32,727 nucleotides of DNA from JANLQX01 sp043775075 (GTDB lineage Bacteria > Actinomycetota > Acidimicrobiia > Acidimicrobiales > JANYDT01), in NCBI GenBank assembly GCA_043775075.1, contig JAYVSS010000206.1, positions 1-32,727 of the forward strand, in the 5' to 3' direction. The notes below the pieces were generated by a model that did not search any database, was not told the origin of the DNA, and saw nothing but the letters and a program-made list of their open reading frames with translations. Of the stretch, positions 1 through 8,453 are shown piece by piece. How positions within the stretch are numbered: the stretch's first letter is position 1; each line of letters starts with the position of its first letter. The position numbers and the translations under genes were made by a program.

Positions 1-2
1 TG

Positions 3-1142
3 AAATCGCAGTACTGCGGCATCGCCCCGGTCTCGCTCGATTCGTACCTCGCCGCCGTGAATCTGCAGAAGTCCGGGCTCAAGGTCAATCGCGAACAAAT
101 GAAGCAGGCCATGAGTGATCTCGTGGTGCAGCCGGAGATGCTCGACGAACTCGGTCCGGCATTTAATTCACAGCACTCGATCTTCTTCTACGGCCCCGCC
201 GGCACCGGTAAGACGAGCCTCGCAGAACGCCTCGTGCGCCTGTTTAAGGACTGGATCGTGGTGCCCCACTCGATCCTCGTGGACGGTCAGTTCATCGTGG
301 TGTTTGACCCGACGATTCACGAGCCACTGGAGACCCAGCCCGAGGAGCTGGATCGTCGATGGGTGGCCTGCAAGCGCCCCCTGGTGACGGTCGGCGGCGA
401 GCTCGAAATGTCATCTCTTCAGCTCACCTACGATCCAGTCGGGCGAGTGTACGTGGCCCCGCTACACGTGAAGGCCAACAACGGGATGATGCTGATCGAC
501 GACTTCGGTCGCCAGGTCATGACGCCGATGCAGCTCCTCAACCGGTGGATCTATCCGCTCTCGAAGCGCATTGACTATTTGCAGCTGGCCAACGGCACCA
601 AGGTCGGGTTGCCGTTCGAACTGATGGTGGCGTTCTCGACGAACATGGCGCCCGAGGACTTGGGCGACGAGGCGTTCTTCCGTCGAATCCAGAACAAGGT
701 GTACGTGGGCCCGGTCACCGCCGACGCGTTCGACATCATCCTCGGTCGAGTGGCAGAAAAGCTCGGCGTGGAGCTTCTTCCCCAGTCGGCCAAAGAACTT
801 CGCATGCTGTGCGTCGAGCGGGACTCGATTGGTCTGCGCGCAAACTATCCGTACGACATGTGCAAGATGGCAAAGTCGCTGGCGGAATACGAAGGCGTGA
901 AGCCGGTTCTCGACGCCTACGCGCTGGCCAAAGCGGCCCGTCTGTACTGGGGCGATCCCAACGCCAAGATGAGCGGCGCCGCCCTCACGTCAAGCAAGGT
1001 GGGAGGCAACGTCTCGCCTACAGCGGCCGCTGCGACCCACACGCCAGGAACAATCACACCGCCGGCGGCACCGTCGCCGACATCGGGCGCAATGCCCACC
1101 CCTAGCGTCGCCACACTCATGGAAATGGTCACCCAGAAGTAA
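3..1142 (+). CDS. MoxR-like AAA ATPase, 5' end outside window
   Basis: The reading frame is open from the first bases, so this is the 3' part of a longer gene; the GTG at 57 is an internal candidate start, not a convincing one. Numbered from that GTG, the protein shows a Walker A motif GPAGTGKT (46-53), a Walker B MMLIDDF (144-150) and a sensor-1 like AFSTN (192-196), the layout of an AAA+ ATPase. The sequence before the P-loop resembles the linker of a known family of stand-alone AAA ATPases that carry an N-terminal winged-helix part, which would lie upstream. The last 50 residues are an Ala/Pro/Thr-rich tail, probably disordered. Role unknown; ATP-driven remodelling is inferred from the fold. 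It converges on the L,D-transpeptidase gene with a 14-bp tail overlap. Confidence 0.82.
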   Translation, partial: KSQYCGIAPVSLDSYLAAVNLQKSGLKVNREQMKQAMSDLVVQPEMLDELGPAFNSQHSIFFYGPAGTGKTSLAERLVRLFKDWIVVPHSILVDGQFIVVFDPTIHEPLETQPEELDRRWVACKRPLVTVGGELEMSSLQLTYDPVGRVYVAPLHVKANNGMMLIDDFGRQVMTPMQLLNRWIYPLSKRIDYLQLANGTKVGLPFELMVAFSTNMAPEDLGDEAFFRRIQNKVYVGPVTADAFDIILGRVAEKLGVELLPQSAKELRMLCVERDSIGLRANYPYDMCKMAKSLAEYEGVKPVLDAYALAKAARLYWGDPNAKMSGAALTSSKVGGNVSPTAAAATHTPGTITPPAAPSPTSGAMPTPSVATLMEMVTQK

Positions 1143-1965
1143 CCGATGCACCGTCGGTCGAACTGACCGGGCTGACCGGGTCGATGATTGGCAAGCCCCA
1201 AGCGGCGCGGCGCGGTCGATATTCACCGACCGGTAGGAGCACATAGAGCGGTTGCTTGATTGGGTCGAGCCAGGTCATCAACGTCTCGATAGAAGTGGCG
1301 CTGGCCGCGGTGCATCCCGCAGTCGTTTTCGTTCCACCCGATCGCCAGATATGAAACAGGATGGCACTGCCCTTGCCGGACACGGGCGACGGCTCGCTGT
1401 TGTGTTCAATGACGATCTTTAGGCGATGGGCGGGATCGGCCTGATTCATTTGCTGCTCATTCTCAAACGGGGTGGCGGGGTCATGATCTAAGCGCACATA
1501 GGTGTTGTACAACGGTGACTCGGGATCCTCGACGAAGAGGTCGCGTTTCGTCACCTCCGTGTACTGAAGCTTCGTCCGCTTCTTCCACTCGGCCGCGTAA
1601 CCGAAACTTCGCCCGATGGCGAAGACGCCCGCTGGCGAGCGGTCATCTCCTTCGGATTTGTCTGACATGTCGTCGGTCCGAGGGTTGAGTCCCCGACCCC
1701 ACACAAGCCCTTTGGCCCCGAGCCGAGCAGGCATCGGGGTGCCGATGGACCGCCAACCTTTTCCTCCGCGCACATAGCGTTGCAGGGTGGCCTCGGACGA
1801 GTCCCAGGTCGCCGCAGTTCCAACCACCAACTGCGTCGTTGTCGCGGGGACGCGCCACGACATCGCTTTTACTGCCGACGCGGGTGAATTTGGGGTCAGG
1901 ACGCTCACCAGAAACAGTCCGATGACTGCTGGCCAATCCGTGCGTCGACGCTTCCCAAAACTCAA
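1129..1965 (-). CDS. L,D-transpeptidase (YkuD-type) domain protein
   Basis: 278 residues starting at TTG. The N-terminus has an Arg/Lys cluster, a hydrophobic stretch (about 12-24) and PASA, consistent with an export signal. The C-terminal half carries the YkuD signature: His205 followed by TTAGC with Cys218 as the presumed nucleophile. Known members form 3-3 peptidoglycan cross-links or attach proteins to peptidoglycan outside the membrane; this one is closer to the YkuD subgroup lacking other domains. The TTG start overlaps the aquaporin stop by 4 bp and has a GGAAGA ribosome-binding site 8 nt upstream, which supports this start and translational coupling. The substrate is not visible from the sequence. 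Confidence 0.82.
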   Translation of the reverse strand: MSFGKRRRTDWPAVIGLFLVSVLTPNSPASAVKAMSWRVPATTTQLVVGTAATWDSSEATLQRYVRGGKGWRSIGTPMPARLGAKGLVWGRGLNPRTDDMSDKSEGDDRSPAGVFAIGRSFGYAAEWKKRTKLQYTEVTKRDLFVEDPESPLYNTYVRLDHDPATPFENEQQMNQADPAHRLKIVIEHNSEPSPVSGKGSAILFHIWRSGGTKTTAGCTAASATSIETLMTWLDPIKQPLYVLLPVGEYRPRRAAWGLPIIDPVSPVSSTDGASVTSG

Positions 1966-2675
1966 TCGATCAGTCTTCCGAACTCAGTGTCTTCGAGCGT
2001 TGCATCGTCGAGGCCGATCCACACCAGCGTGCCCACGATGGCACCGATGAGGGGAAACACGATAAACGCCCATAGCTGCTTGAGCGGCTCGGCCCCGCCG
2101 AAGATCGCCGACCCAAAGCTTCGAGCCGGGTTCGCGGAGGTGTTGTCAACCGGGATCGAAATCAGGTGAATCAGCGTGTACGTGAGACCGACGACAACTC
2201 CGCCGAAGCCGGGGGCGAACCCTTTCGTCGTGGTCATCAGTACGACGAACACCAGCAGGGCGGTGAGCACAACTTCGATGACGATCGCCGCGCCGAGGCC
2301 GTACCCCGACGGACTGAGCTTGCCCCATCCGTTCGACGCGAACGTCCCCTTGTCCCAATCCCGCAGGCCGTTCGCCACCGAATAGATGATCAGTCCACCA
2401 AACGCTGCTCCGGCGAGCTGACCGGCCCAATAGAACGGGAGAAGCCCAGCCTTGATCTTGCGGGTGAGCACCATCGCCAGGGTGACGGCGGGATTGATAT
2501 GACAACCAGATATTGGGCCGATCGCGTATCCCATGATGAGCAATGAAAATCCGAAAGCGAACGCTACGCCGAGGATGCCGATCCGGTCAGCGGCCAGGAT
2601 GGCGCTGCCTGGTCCGCCGATCATCAACACTGCCGTTCCGACGGCTTCAGCGCCTGCGATGCGAAGTGACTTCAT
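1962..2675 (-). CDS. aqpZ: Aquaporin, AqpZ-like water channel
   Basis: 237 residues of a six-helix MIP channel. Both half-helix motifs are intact: NPA at 61-63 in HINPAVT and NPA at 182-184 in NPARS. The LIHLISIP segment with His170, together with Arg185 and Phe41, matches the narrow aromatic/Arg filter of E. coli AqpZ, so a water channel is favoured over a glycerol facilitator. The ATG start has a strong AGAGGGA site a few bases upstream. The stop overlaps the start of the L,D-transpeptidase gene, so the pair is one transcription unit joining water permeability and cell-wall cross-linking; an osmotic-stress role for the pair is inference. Confidence 0.93.
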   Translation of the reverse strand: MKSLRIAGAEAVGTAVLMIGGPGSAILAADRIGILGVAFAFGFSLLIMGYAIGPISGCHINPAVTLAMVLTRKIKAGLLPFYWAGQLAGAAFGGLIIYSVANGLRDWDKGTFASNGWGKLSPSGYGLGAAIVIEVVLTALLVFVVLMTTTKGFAPGFGGVVVGLTYTLIHLISIPVDNTSANPARSFGSAIFGGAEPLKQLWAFIVFPLIGAIVGTLVWIGLDDATLEDTEFGRLID

Positions 2676-2784
2676 GTATCCCTCTGGGTCGAATGGTGGT
2701 GAAGACGTCGTTCGGGCAGCACCGGCCGTCGGTGGTGATATCGGTCACGCGAACACTATGCGTTAGTGCGGCTGCTCGTCGCGT

Positions 2785-3942
2785 TCATGACTGGTTCACC
2801 CTGAACACGTCGGTCAGCGTGCATGCCGGAGCGGGTTCAAGCTGATCATATGTGCACGTATCTGGAGTGCGATCGACCCGCCAACGGCGGAAGGCCGCGG
2901 CATGGCGGAATCGGTCGCCCTGCAGATGATCGAAGGCCACCTCGCACACCAGTTCCGGTCGTAGCAGAACAAACGATAGGTCCTTGTTTCCCGTCCATCG
3001 GCTGCCCGCTCCGGGCACGCGGTTCCCGGACGCCGACGCTTCGTCCATGACCTCAGCCCAATGGGCCCAGGGATGGTTGGCGACTTCGGTCCGATACGGT
3101 GCGAGTTCCTCCACCAGTTCTCGCCGTCGAACGTCGGTGAACGCCGCGGTAACCCCGACGTGGTTGAGGTGGCCGTCAGCGTTGTAAATGCCGAGCAACA
3201 ATGAACCGACAATGCCGCCGTGCTTGTGCCAACGGAACCCAGCAACCACGCAGTCAACAGTGCGCTGGTGCTTCACCTTGATCATCGTCCGTTTGTTCTC
3301 GATGTAATGATCATCGAGTCGTTTGGCGATGATGCCGTCGCATCCGGCTGCTTCGAACCGGACGAACCAATCGGCTGCAACTTCTCGTGAGGTCGTGGCG
3401 GGAGTGACGCACACTGTGCCGTTACTACGTGCGCTTGCTTCTTGTAGTGCATCGTTGAGTAGCGCTCGACGCACTCGAAGCGGCTCGTTTCGAAGGTCAC
3501 GATCTCCGAGCGCCAGGAGATCAAACGCGACGAAGCGCGCCGGCGTCTCAGCCGCCAACTTTCGTACCCGGGAGTCGGCCGGATGAATACGCTGGCTCAG
3601 CACATCGAACTCGGCGACCCCGTCGATCTCCACGAGGATCTCTCCATCCACGACGCATCGATCAGGCAGCGCCTTGAGGAATGCCTCGACCAGTTCGGGA
3701 AAGTACCGAGTAAGTGATTTCTCGTTGCGGCTGCCGAGCGCGACCTCATCGCCGTCACGGAAAACGATCGAACGGAATCCGTCCCATTTCGGGTCGTACA
3801 GCCACTCTGCGTCGCTGAGTGGCGCCGACGGGAGGTCTACGCCGGGAAGTTCGGCAAGTGGTTTTGAGAGCATTGGCGCAACGGGCGGCAGTACGGGAAG
3901 GTCCACGCAGTGCACCGTACTGCGATCGGCCAGCCCGGTCAC
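2785..3942 (-). CDS. ligC: ATP-dependent DNA ligase (LigC-like)
   Basis: 385 residues with the nucleotidyltransferase motifs in order: motif I KWDGFR (52-57, Lys52 is the adenylated lysine), a conserved LGSRNEKSLTRYFPEL segment, motif III FVAFDLLAL, motif IV DGIIAKRLD and motif V near MIKVKHQRTVD. The remaining C-terminal part fits an OB-fold domain. There is no polymerase or nuclease domain, so it is the compact LigC type rather than LigD. Known LigC enzymes act in excision repair or as back-up end-joining ligases; no Ku gene is present in this window. The GTG start at 3942 has GGGAG upstream; a second GTG at 3906 would begin at VDLPVLPPV, which looks like the usual family N-terminus, so the true start may be there. 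Confidence 0.88.
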   Translation of the reverse strand: MTGLADRSTVHCVDLPVLPPVAPMLSKPLAELPGVDLPSAPLSDAEWLYDPKWDGFRSIVFRDGDEVALGSRNEKSLTRYFPELVEAFLKALPDRCVVDGEILVEIDGVAEFDVLSQRIHPADSRVRKLAAETPARFVAFDLLALGDRDLRNEPLRVRRALLNDALQEASARSNGTVCVTPATTSREVAADWFVRFEAAGCDGIIAKRLDDHYIENKRTMIKVKHQRTVDCVVAGFRWHKHGGIVGSLLLGIYNADGHLNHVGVTAAFTDVRRRELVEELAPYRTEVANHPWAHWAEVMDEASASGNRVPGAGSRWTGNKDLSFVLLRPELVCEVAFDHLQGDRFRHAAAFRRWRVDRTPDTCTYDQLEPAPACTLTDVFRVNQS

Positions 3943-4095
3943 GAGCTCCCGCAGAGGGCCCTACAGAGGTTGCGTCATTGCGTCCGGAGGTGGGTAGTCC
4001 ACGTCGATCGCCGGACCGGTGAACTTCGCCTTCGTCCCGAGCACATGGGCATCGAACGGGGTCGGACGGATGCGCCTGAGGAGTATGGTCGACGT

Positions 4096-4419
4096 ATGGC
4101 AACACAGTTCGAATCCGCCGATGGACGGGTTATCCGCGTTCGTCTCCCCGGCGATCCGGAACCTGATCCAGAGAATCCCGATGCATTCGATGATCTCGAT
4201 GAGGGGCAGGAAACAGAGGCGGTGATTCTTGTCCCGCAGCACAACACGATGACCGTGGAGGGAGCCGTTGCCGGAATCGGTGCGATGGTGCGTGGTGCGT
4301 CGAAAAAGGGGGCGCCATCGATCGAGCCCGGAAACTGGTGGCATGACTGGGGCAAGTACGTGGTTCCCATGGTGGCGCTCATCGTGGGAACGATGGTGGC
4401 CAGCATTGCGCTGAGGTGA
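4096..4419 (+). CDS. Small tail-anchored membrane protein, unknown
   Basis: 107 residues beginning at ATG 4096; the frame stays open further upstream but that part reads as low-quality sequence overlapping the ligase promoter region, so I chose the ATG. The first 80 residues are soluble and acidic (PEPDPENPDAFDDLDEG), and the last 20 form one hydrophobic helix (VVPMVALIVGTMVASIAL) ending just before the stop, as in C-terminally anchored proteins. I do not recognise a family. The stop codon overlaps the GTG start of the DUF72 gene by 4 bp, so the two are translated together. It is divergent from the ligase gene. Confidence 0.68.
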   Translation: MATQFESADGRVIRVRLPGDPEPDPENPDAFDDLDEGQETEAVILVPQHNTMTVEGAVAGIGAMVRGASKKGAPSIEPGNWWHDWGKYVVPMVALIVGTMVASIALR

Positions 4420-5381
4420 GCGCCGACCTTGCTCCGGGTTTGCTCGATGACTCGATGCCGCTCGGTCCGATCATCGAGCGCGAGGGAACTCGCATGCTCG
4501 TGGGGACATGTTCGTGGGCAGATTCATCGCTGGTCAAAGACTCGGATTGGTATCCCCGTCGATCGATGAAGGCAGCCGAACGATTGGCGTATTACGCATC
4601 TCGATTCCCCCTTGTAGAGGTCGACTCCACGTACTACTTCCCCCCCACGCCGGAACTATCAGCGAGTTGGGCGGAGCGAACACCCGCCGGATTCACCTTT
4701 GATGTGAAGGCGTGGTCACTGCTGACCGGTCATCCGACCTTTCCCCATTCTTTGTGGGAAGACATGCAGGACGACGTGAAACCGGAGTTTCGAGACAAGC
4801 GAAACATCTACGACAAGCACCTGTCCACCGAAGCGCTGGACGAGTGCTGGCATCGCTTTCGCCACGCCGTCGCACCGCTCCACCACGCGGGAAAGCTCGG
4901 AGCCGTCCTGCTTCAGTTTCCGCCGTGGTTCGGTCCGAAGGCTTCGCATTGCGACCGGATTCTCGATGCGGTAGATCGTATGTCCCCATATCGTTGTCTC
5001 ATCGAATTTCGAAATGCGAAATGGCTCGACGGCGAACAATGTGAAAACACCCTCGGATGGTTGGAAGCCAACAGCCTCACGTTTGTGTGCGTCGATGAGC
5101 CGCAGGGTTTTGCGTCGTCAATCCCTCCCGTTGTGGCGTCCACGGCATCGTTGGCGGCTATACGGTTTCATGGTCACAACGCCGAGAATTGGGAGGCACG
5201 CGGCATTACCGCGGCCGAGCGCTTCAAGTATCTCTACGACCACGCCGAGCTCGATGATTGGGCTAAGCGATTGCGCGAAATCGAGGGATCGGCCGACGAG
5301 GTCCACGTGCTGTGGAACAACTGCTGGCAAGACTTCGGCGTGACGAATGCCCAACAAATGATCGACCGCCTGCAGCGCTAG
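4416..5381 (+). CDS. DUF72 (YecE-like) TIM-barrel protein
   Basis: 321 residues. The N-terminal block VGTCSWADSSLVKDSDWYP, then YASRFPLVEVDSTYYFPPTPE and the WAERTPAGFTFDVKAW segment, is the hallmark of the DUF72/YecE family. The C-terminal IRFHGHN and VHVLWNNCW segments are also typical. The biochemical function of the family is unknown; the fold is a TIM barrel. Start is GTG at 4416, inside the last codons of the preceding small membrane protein gene; an ATG at 4494 (MLVGTCSW) would give a version nearer the usual family N-terminus. The coupling with a tail-anchored protein hints at a membrane-linked role, which is inference. Confidence 0.86.
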   Translation: MSADLAPGLLDDSMPLGPIIEREGTRMLVGTCSWADSSLVKDSDWYPRRSMKAAERLAYYASRFPLVEVDSTYYFPPTPELSASWAERTPAGFTFDVKAWSLLTGHPTFPHSLWEDMQDDVKPEFRDKRNIYDKHLSTEALDECWHRFRHAVAPLHHAGKLGAVLLQFPPWFGPKASHCDRILDAVDRMSPYRCLIEFRNAKWLDGEQCENTLGWLEANSLTFVCVDEPQGFASSIPPVVASTASLAAIRFHGHNAENWEARGITAAERFKYLYDHAELDDWAKRLREIEGSADEVHVLWNNCWQDFGVTNAQQMIDRLQR

Positions 5382-5428
5382 CGCAGGCGCTGGCGTGCGG
5401 GGTGGGTCGCAGGTAACGTCGGCAAACG

Positions 5429-6181
5429 ATGCTTATCCTGGCCGCTGGCTCTGCGCTTCAAGTGTCGCCGATCGAGATGCTTGAAGCGGCGGCGGGCGCC
5501 GGATTTGATGGGGTCGGTCTACGGCTCTCGCACGGACGAATGCCTCCTGCCGATGAACTCAGGACGATACGTACGCGCGCTGATGACCGGGGAATGCGCA
5601 TCCACGACATCGAGGTGCACCGCGCCGGCGAGAACACTCACGCAGGATCGCTCATCGAGGCATGCGCCGTGCTCGGAGCACCGTTCCTCCTCGCCGTTTC
5701 CGACCTTGCGGACGAGTCAGCCACGATCGACGCACTCTCTGCCCTATCCGACACCGCCGCCAGGAGTGGCGTGGCGATCGGGCTTGAGTACATGGCCTGG
5801 ACCACGCCGAGGTCAGCCGGCGACGCTGTCCGCATTGCCCACGCGGCGCTCTGCAAAATCGTGGTGGACGTATTGCATCACCACCGAACCGGGGGCGGGC
5901 CAAGCGAGCTGAGAGTCATCGTCGATGCCGGACTGCTCGGCTGGGTCCAGCTCTGCGATGCTCCGGATGGTGCGCCGGCCGACCTGCTATCTGAGGCTCG
6001 CCATAAGCGCCTCATCCCGGGCCGCGGTGCGCTCCCCCTGGCCGCATTCCTCGCCGAGATCCCCCTCGACGCCACCATCAGCGTGGAGGTCCAGTCCGAC
6101 GAACTTACGACGAACATGGTGCCGAACAACCTCGCTCGGATGCTCGCCGACGCCGCCCGCCAGGTGTTGGCGCTCCGTTAG
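5429..6181 (+). CDS. Sugar phosphate isomerase/epimerase-like TIM barrel
   Basis: 250 residues resembling the xylose-isomerase-like TIM-barrel superfamily (AP endonuclease 2 fold): an opening strand MLILAAGSALQVSP, GFDGVGLRL after the first helix, IHDIEVHR, AIGLEYMAW in the middle (Glu as probable metal ligand), VVDVLHHHRTGG and a late ISVEVQSDEL strand. Known relatives are divalent-metal-dependent sugar isomerases, epimerases or 3-keto-sugar enzymes. The substrate is not predictable. Start is ATG 5429, with no strong ribosome-binding site. It converges with the amidohydrolase gene so tightly that the two stop codons share bases (6178-6181). Confidence 0.8.
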   Translation: MLILAAGSALQVSPIEMLEAAAGAGFDGVGLRLSHGRMPPADELRTIRTRADDRGMRIHDIEVHRAGENTHAGSLIEACAVLGAPFLLAVSDLADESATIDALSALSDTAARSGVAIGLEYMAWTTPRSAGDAVRIAHAALCKIVVDVLHHHRTGGGPSELRVIVDAGLLGWVQLCDAPDGAPADLLSEARHKRLIPGRGALPLAAFLAEIPLDATISVEVQSDELTTNMVPNNLARMLADAARQVLALR

Positions 6182-7191
6182 GTGAGCCGCAACAACTCCC
6201 TCGCATTTGATAGTAAGCGCGCTTGTCGACCGGCCACTTCAGTGTCGTCGCCGCCCGTGTCCCAGCCACCAAAGTTTGTGCCCATCACGAGGTGGTCTTC
6301 CCCAACGACGGTGGCGAGCAACTCCACTGCTCGGTGGTCGGCCACATGGACATCGAACCAGAGCCGACGCAGGAACGCGTCGAACGCTCCGTCTACCCGC
6401 AGCCACTCCGGTGACCACGCCCGCTTCATCGTGGCGTCGCGCCAACGGCCAACAAGATAGGGAACAGCGCCGCCTCCATGGCTCAGGCAGACGTCGAGTT
6501 TTGGATGACGATGCAGCACGCCGCCGAAGATCAACTGGGCGACGGCGATCGATTCTTCGTAGGCAAATTCGAGGATCAAATCGAGGTCGAACCGTCGAAG
6601 CCGAGCATCGCGCAACGGCCCGTCGATGCCCGAAGGCGCCGGATGGACGAAGGCGGGAACGTTGAGGGTGACGCATGTCGACCACAGCGGATCGAGGGCC
6701 GCATCGTCGAGTTGGCGAGGGCCGGGATCGCTCCCGAAATAGGGGCCGAGGAGACCCAGTTCCTCCACCGCGCGTATGAGTTCCACGCACGCCGCATCGG
6801 GGTCCTGCACCGGGACTTGAGCAAAGCCGAGGAGCCGACCCGGATGCTCAGCAACCAGGGCGGCGAGGACATCGTTGTGGCGACGGCAGTACTCGATGGC
6901 GGTAGGAGCATCAACGTGATGAAAGTACGTGAGGGGATTGGGCGAGAGGATTTGCACGGCAATTCCGTGGGCGTCCATACGCCCAATACGCAGTGCGGGA
7001 TCCATGAAAACCGAGCCGCGATACTTCACCCCGCACAACGTGTAGCCACCAACGTGAAACTCCTGCGTTCCGTCGAACTCGACAAGTGTCGGGCCATGTT
7101 CTGCGGCCGTGCCGAACGTGGACTCCAACACCACGTGGGCGTGCACATCGATGGGGCCGTGCTTCACGATGCGCGGAGCGTTCCCGGTCAC
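6178..7191 (-). CDS. Amidohydrolase-2 family metal hydrolase/decarboxylase
   Basis: 337 residues of the ACMSD/amidohydrolase-2 fold. The first metal motif is in GPIDVHAHVV, and the later VCLSHGGGAVPYLVGRW block is characteristic of the family. Members hydrolyse or decarboxylate cyclic or aromatic acids using one divalent metal. The conserved C-terminal GSDYP-type segment here reads MGTNFGGWD, with Asn (codon 6274-6276) where the metal-binding Asp normally lies; a nearby Asp follows four residues later. GTG start at 7191 overlaps the ferredoxin stop by 4 bp. It is the third gene of the TrmB-ferredoxin-amidohydrolase operon, which suggests a product of P450 chemistry as substrate, though this is inference. 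Confidence 0.83.
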   Translation of the reverse strand: MTGNAPRIVKHGPIDVHAHVVLESTFGTAAEHGPTLVEFDGTQEFHVGGYTLCGVKYRGSVFMDPALRIGRMDAHGIAVQILSPNPLTYFHHVDAPTAIEYCRRHNDVLAALVAEHPGRLLGFAQVPVQDPDAACVELIRAVEELGLLGPYFGSDPGPRQLDDAALDPLWSTCVTLNVPAFVHPAPSGIDGPLRDARLRRFDLDLILEFAYEESIAVAQLIFGGVLHRHPKLDVCLSHGGGAVPYLVGRWRDATMKRAWSPEWLRVDGAFDAFLRRLWFDVHVADHRAVELLATVVGEDHLVMGTNFGGWDTGGDDTEVAGRQARLLSNARELLRLT

Positions 7192-7403
7192 GGAGCGACC
7201 GGAGTGCCGTCGTCGTCGAAGACGTCGATCGCCAGTCCGGGACAGCGACGGGCGATCACGATGAGGCGTTCAAGTGAAAGCGACTCGACGCCGGGCATCA
7301 TCGACACGAGTTCATCATCGTCAAACCCGAAGGCTCCGGGTTCATCGGCGATGCACCGCCCGGCGCTCACACACCGGTCTTTGTCGATAGTGACTCGGGC
7401 CAT
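7188..7403 (-). CDS. [3Fe-4S] ferredoxin, P450 electron donor type
   Basis: 71 residues with only three cysteines: Cys11 and Cys17 in CVSAGRC (C-x5-C) and Cys54 in RRCPGLAI. This is the pattern of the small acidic [3Fe-4S] ferredoxins that pass electrons to bacterial class I P450s, such as those of Streptomyces. The opening MARVTIDKDRC and the Asp/Glu-rich FDDDELVS segment fit. Two P450 genes lie in the window (about 2.3 kb and 17 kb away) and are the likely partners; no ferredoxin reductase gene is visible. It lies 5 nt after the TrmB-type regulator stop and overlaps the amidohydrolase start by 4 bp, so all three are co-transcribed. Confidence 0.9.
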   Translation of the reverse strand: MARVTIDKDRCVSAGRCIADEPGAFGFDDDELVSMMPGVESLSLERLIVIARRCPGLAIDVFDDDGTPVAP

Positions 7404-7408
7404 AACGA

Positions 7409-8404
7409 CTACACCCTATCGACCGGTCTCTTCGGGCTCCATCGCTTCGCCGCTTTCTTCGCAACTGCGGGCTTGTTCTTCGCCGCAGCCGGCTCGGCAT
7501 TTGCCGTCAACGCCTTTCGTTCACCGGCCTTTCCGGCGGTCGCGGCCTGGGCTCCGAATGCGGCGAGGCCGGGTGAACCCACGGCGGCCCGAAGCTGCTC
7601 GAGTTCGGGTGCCGTCGCCCAAAACTCGCCGAGCGTCGAATCACTATTTCGACGAAAGATTGCCTGGATCGCCATGTCGTGGCGAATGTATTCGGCCACT
7701 ACGAGGGCCATGGCTGGGTCATCACACCACATGCCCCAGATCTCGTCCTCCACTGCGCCAGCGGTCAGCACGTTCCCCCGATCCGCGACAAAAGCAAACA
7801 GCCGGCATCCAAGACGGTCGAGCACCACTTCAGGCGAGGAGTACAGGTGTTCGAAGACCGTGCCGAGTTGGTCCAACGAGGCACCGGAACCGAACACAAT
7901 GGTGGTCACGTCGACTCCGCGTTCGTGAGCTTGACGGAGGGCTTCGAGGACATCGGGAAGTTCCTGCGGCCAGATCGACACGAGGAGGTCAGTTTTCGCC
8001 CCCGCAATCACGTCGATCGCTCGGTCAATCACCCGGCGATGCCCGCGAATCTGCTGCGTGAGATGAGCCGCCGCTGGCGCGTTTATTGCCGGTAGGGAGA
8101 TGGCGAGCGCATCGATCGATTCGTTGATGTCTCGACGAACGCGAGAAAGCAGGCTCTCGATCGGAAGCGGAAGGTACGCCGTTCCTGTGTCGGCCACATT
8201 GACCTCGAACGCGCTACCCCGCTCGACCAGCTTGGCCACCGTCTCGTAGACCGTGCTGCGGGGCACCCCTGACCGCTTCGCCAACTCGTAGCCGTTGAGC
8301 GGCTCACCCGCCGCAATCAGGGCAACGTACGCCTTGGCTTCGTAACCAGACATACCAATTCGTCGAAGCTGCTCGATGACGTCGTCTTGGGGCATTGCGA
8401 TCAT
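7409..8404 (-). CDS. TrmB-family transcriptional regulator
   Basis: 331 residues from ATG 8404 (ATG 8395 is an alternative). The winged helix is at about 7-70: VIEQLRRIGMSGYEAKAYVA, then LAKRSGVPRSTVYETVAKL as recognition helix, the classic TrmB N-terminus. The middle part, with TDLLVSIWP and VTTIVFGSG, matches the phospholipase-D-like effector domain of the family, which in known members binds sugars. The last 45 residues are Ala/Lys-rich and end in basic residues, a DNA-contacting tail often seen in actinobacterial proteins. The frame runs further upstream to 8524 but that part overlaps the divergent gene and lacks family similarity. The 49-bp divergent gap holds palindromes that could be its operator. 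Confidence 0.86.
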   Translation of the reverse strand: MIAMPQDDVIEQLRRIGMSGYEAKAYVALIAAGEPLNGYELAKRSGVPRSTVYETVAKLVERGSAFEVNVADTGTAYLPLPIESLLSRVRRDINESIDALAISLPAINAPAAAHLTQQIRGHRRVIDRAIDVIAGAKTDLLVSIWPQELPDVLEALRQAHERGVDVTTIVFGSGASLDQLGTVFEHLYSSPEVVLDRLGCRLFAFVADRGNVLTAGAVEDEIWGMWCDDPAMALVVAEYIRHDMAIQAIFRRNSDSTLGEFWATAPELEQLRAAVGSPGLAAFGAQAATAGKAGERKALTANAEPAAAKNKPAVAKKAAKRWSPKRPVDRV

Positions 8405-8422
8405 GGTACGGCGTCGGCTGGC

Positions 8423-8432
8423 GACGATCGTC
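8423..8432. promoter_or_regulatory. Palindrome in divergent gap, candidate TrmB operator
   Basis: GACGATCGTC is a perfect 10-bp palindrome in the 49-bp gap between the TrmB-type gene (start 8404) and the SnoaL-like gene (start 8454). A second inverted pair, CGTCG at 8412-8416 and CGACG at 8422-8426, overlaps it. Autoregulation from a short divergent gap is common for this regulator type. No binding evidence exists; a 10-bp palindrome can arise by chance in GC-rich DNA. Confidence 0.38.
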
Positions 8433-8453
8433 CCTGTGACATAGAACGGAGGT

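Noticed and set aside
2785..3942. A Ku/LigD-type end-joining locus
   Set aside because: Only the compact ligase is present, with no polymerase, nuclease or Ku gene next to it.
6478..8061. A 527-codon open frame on the plus strand
   Set aside because: It lies antisense to the amidohydrolase, ferredoxin and TrmB genes, which have clear motifs; its protein is low in pattern and rich in Arg/Pro, typical of an antisense frame in GC-rich DNA.
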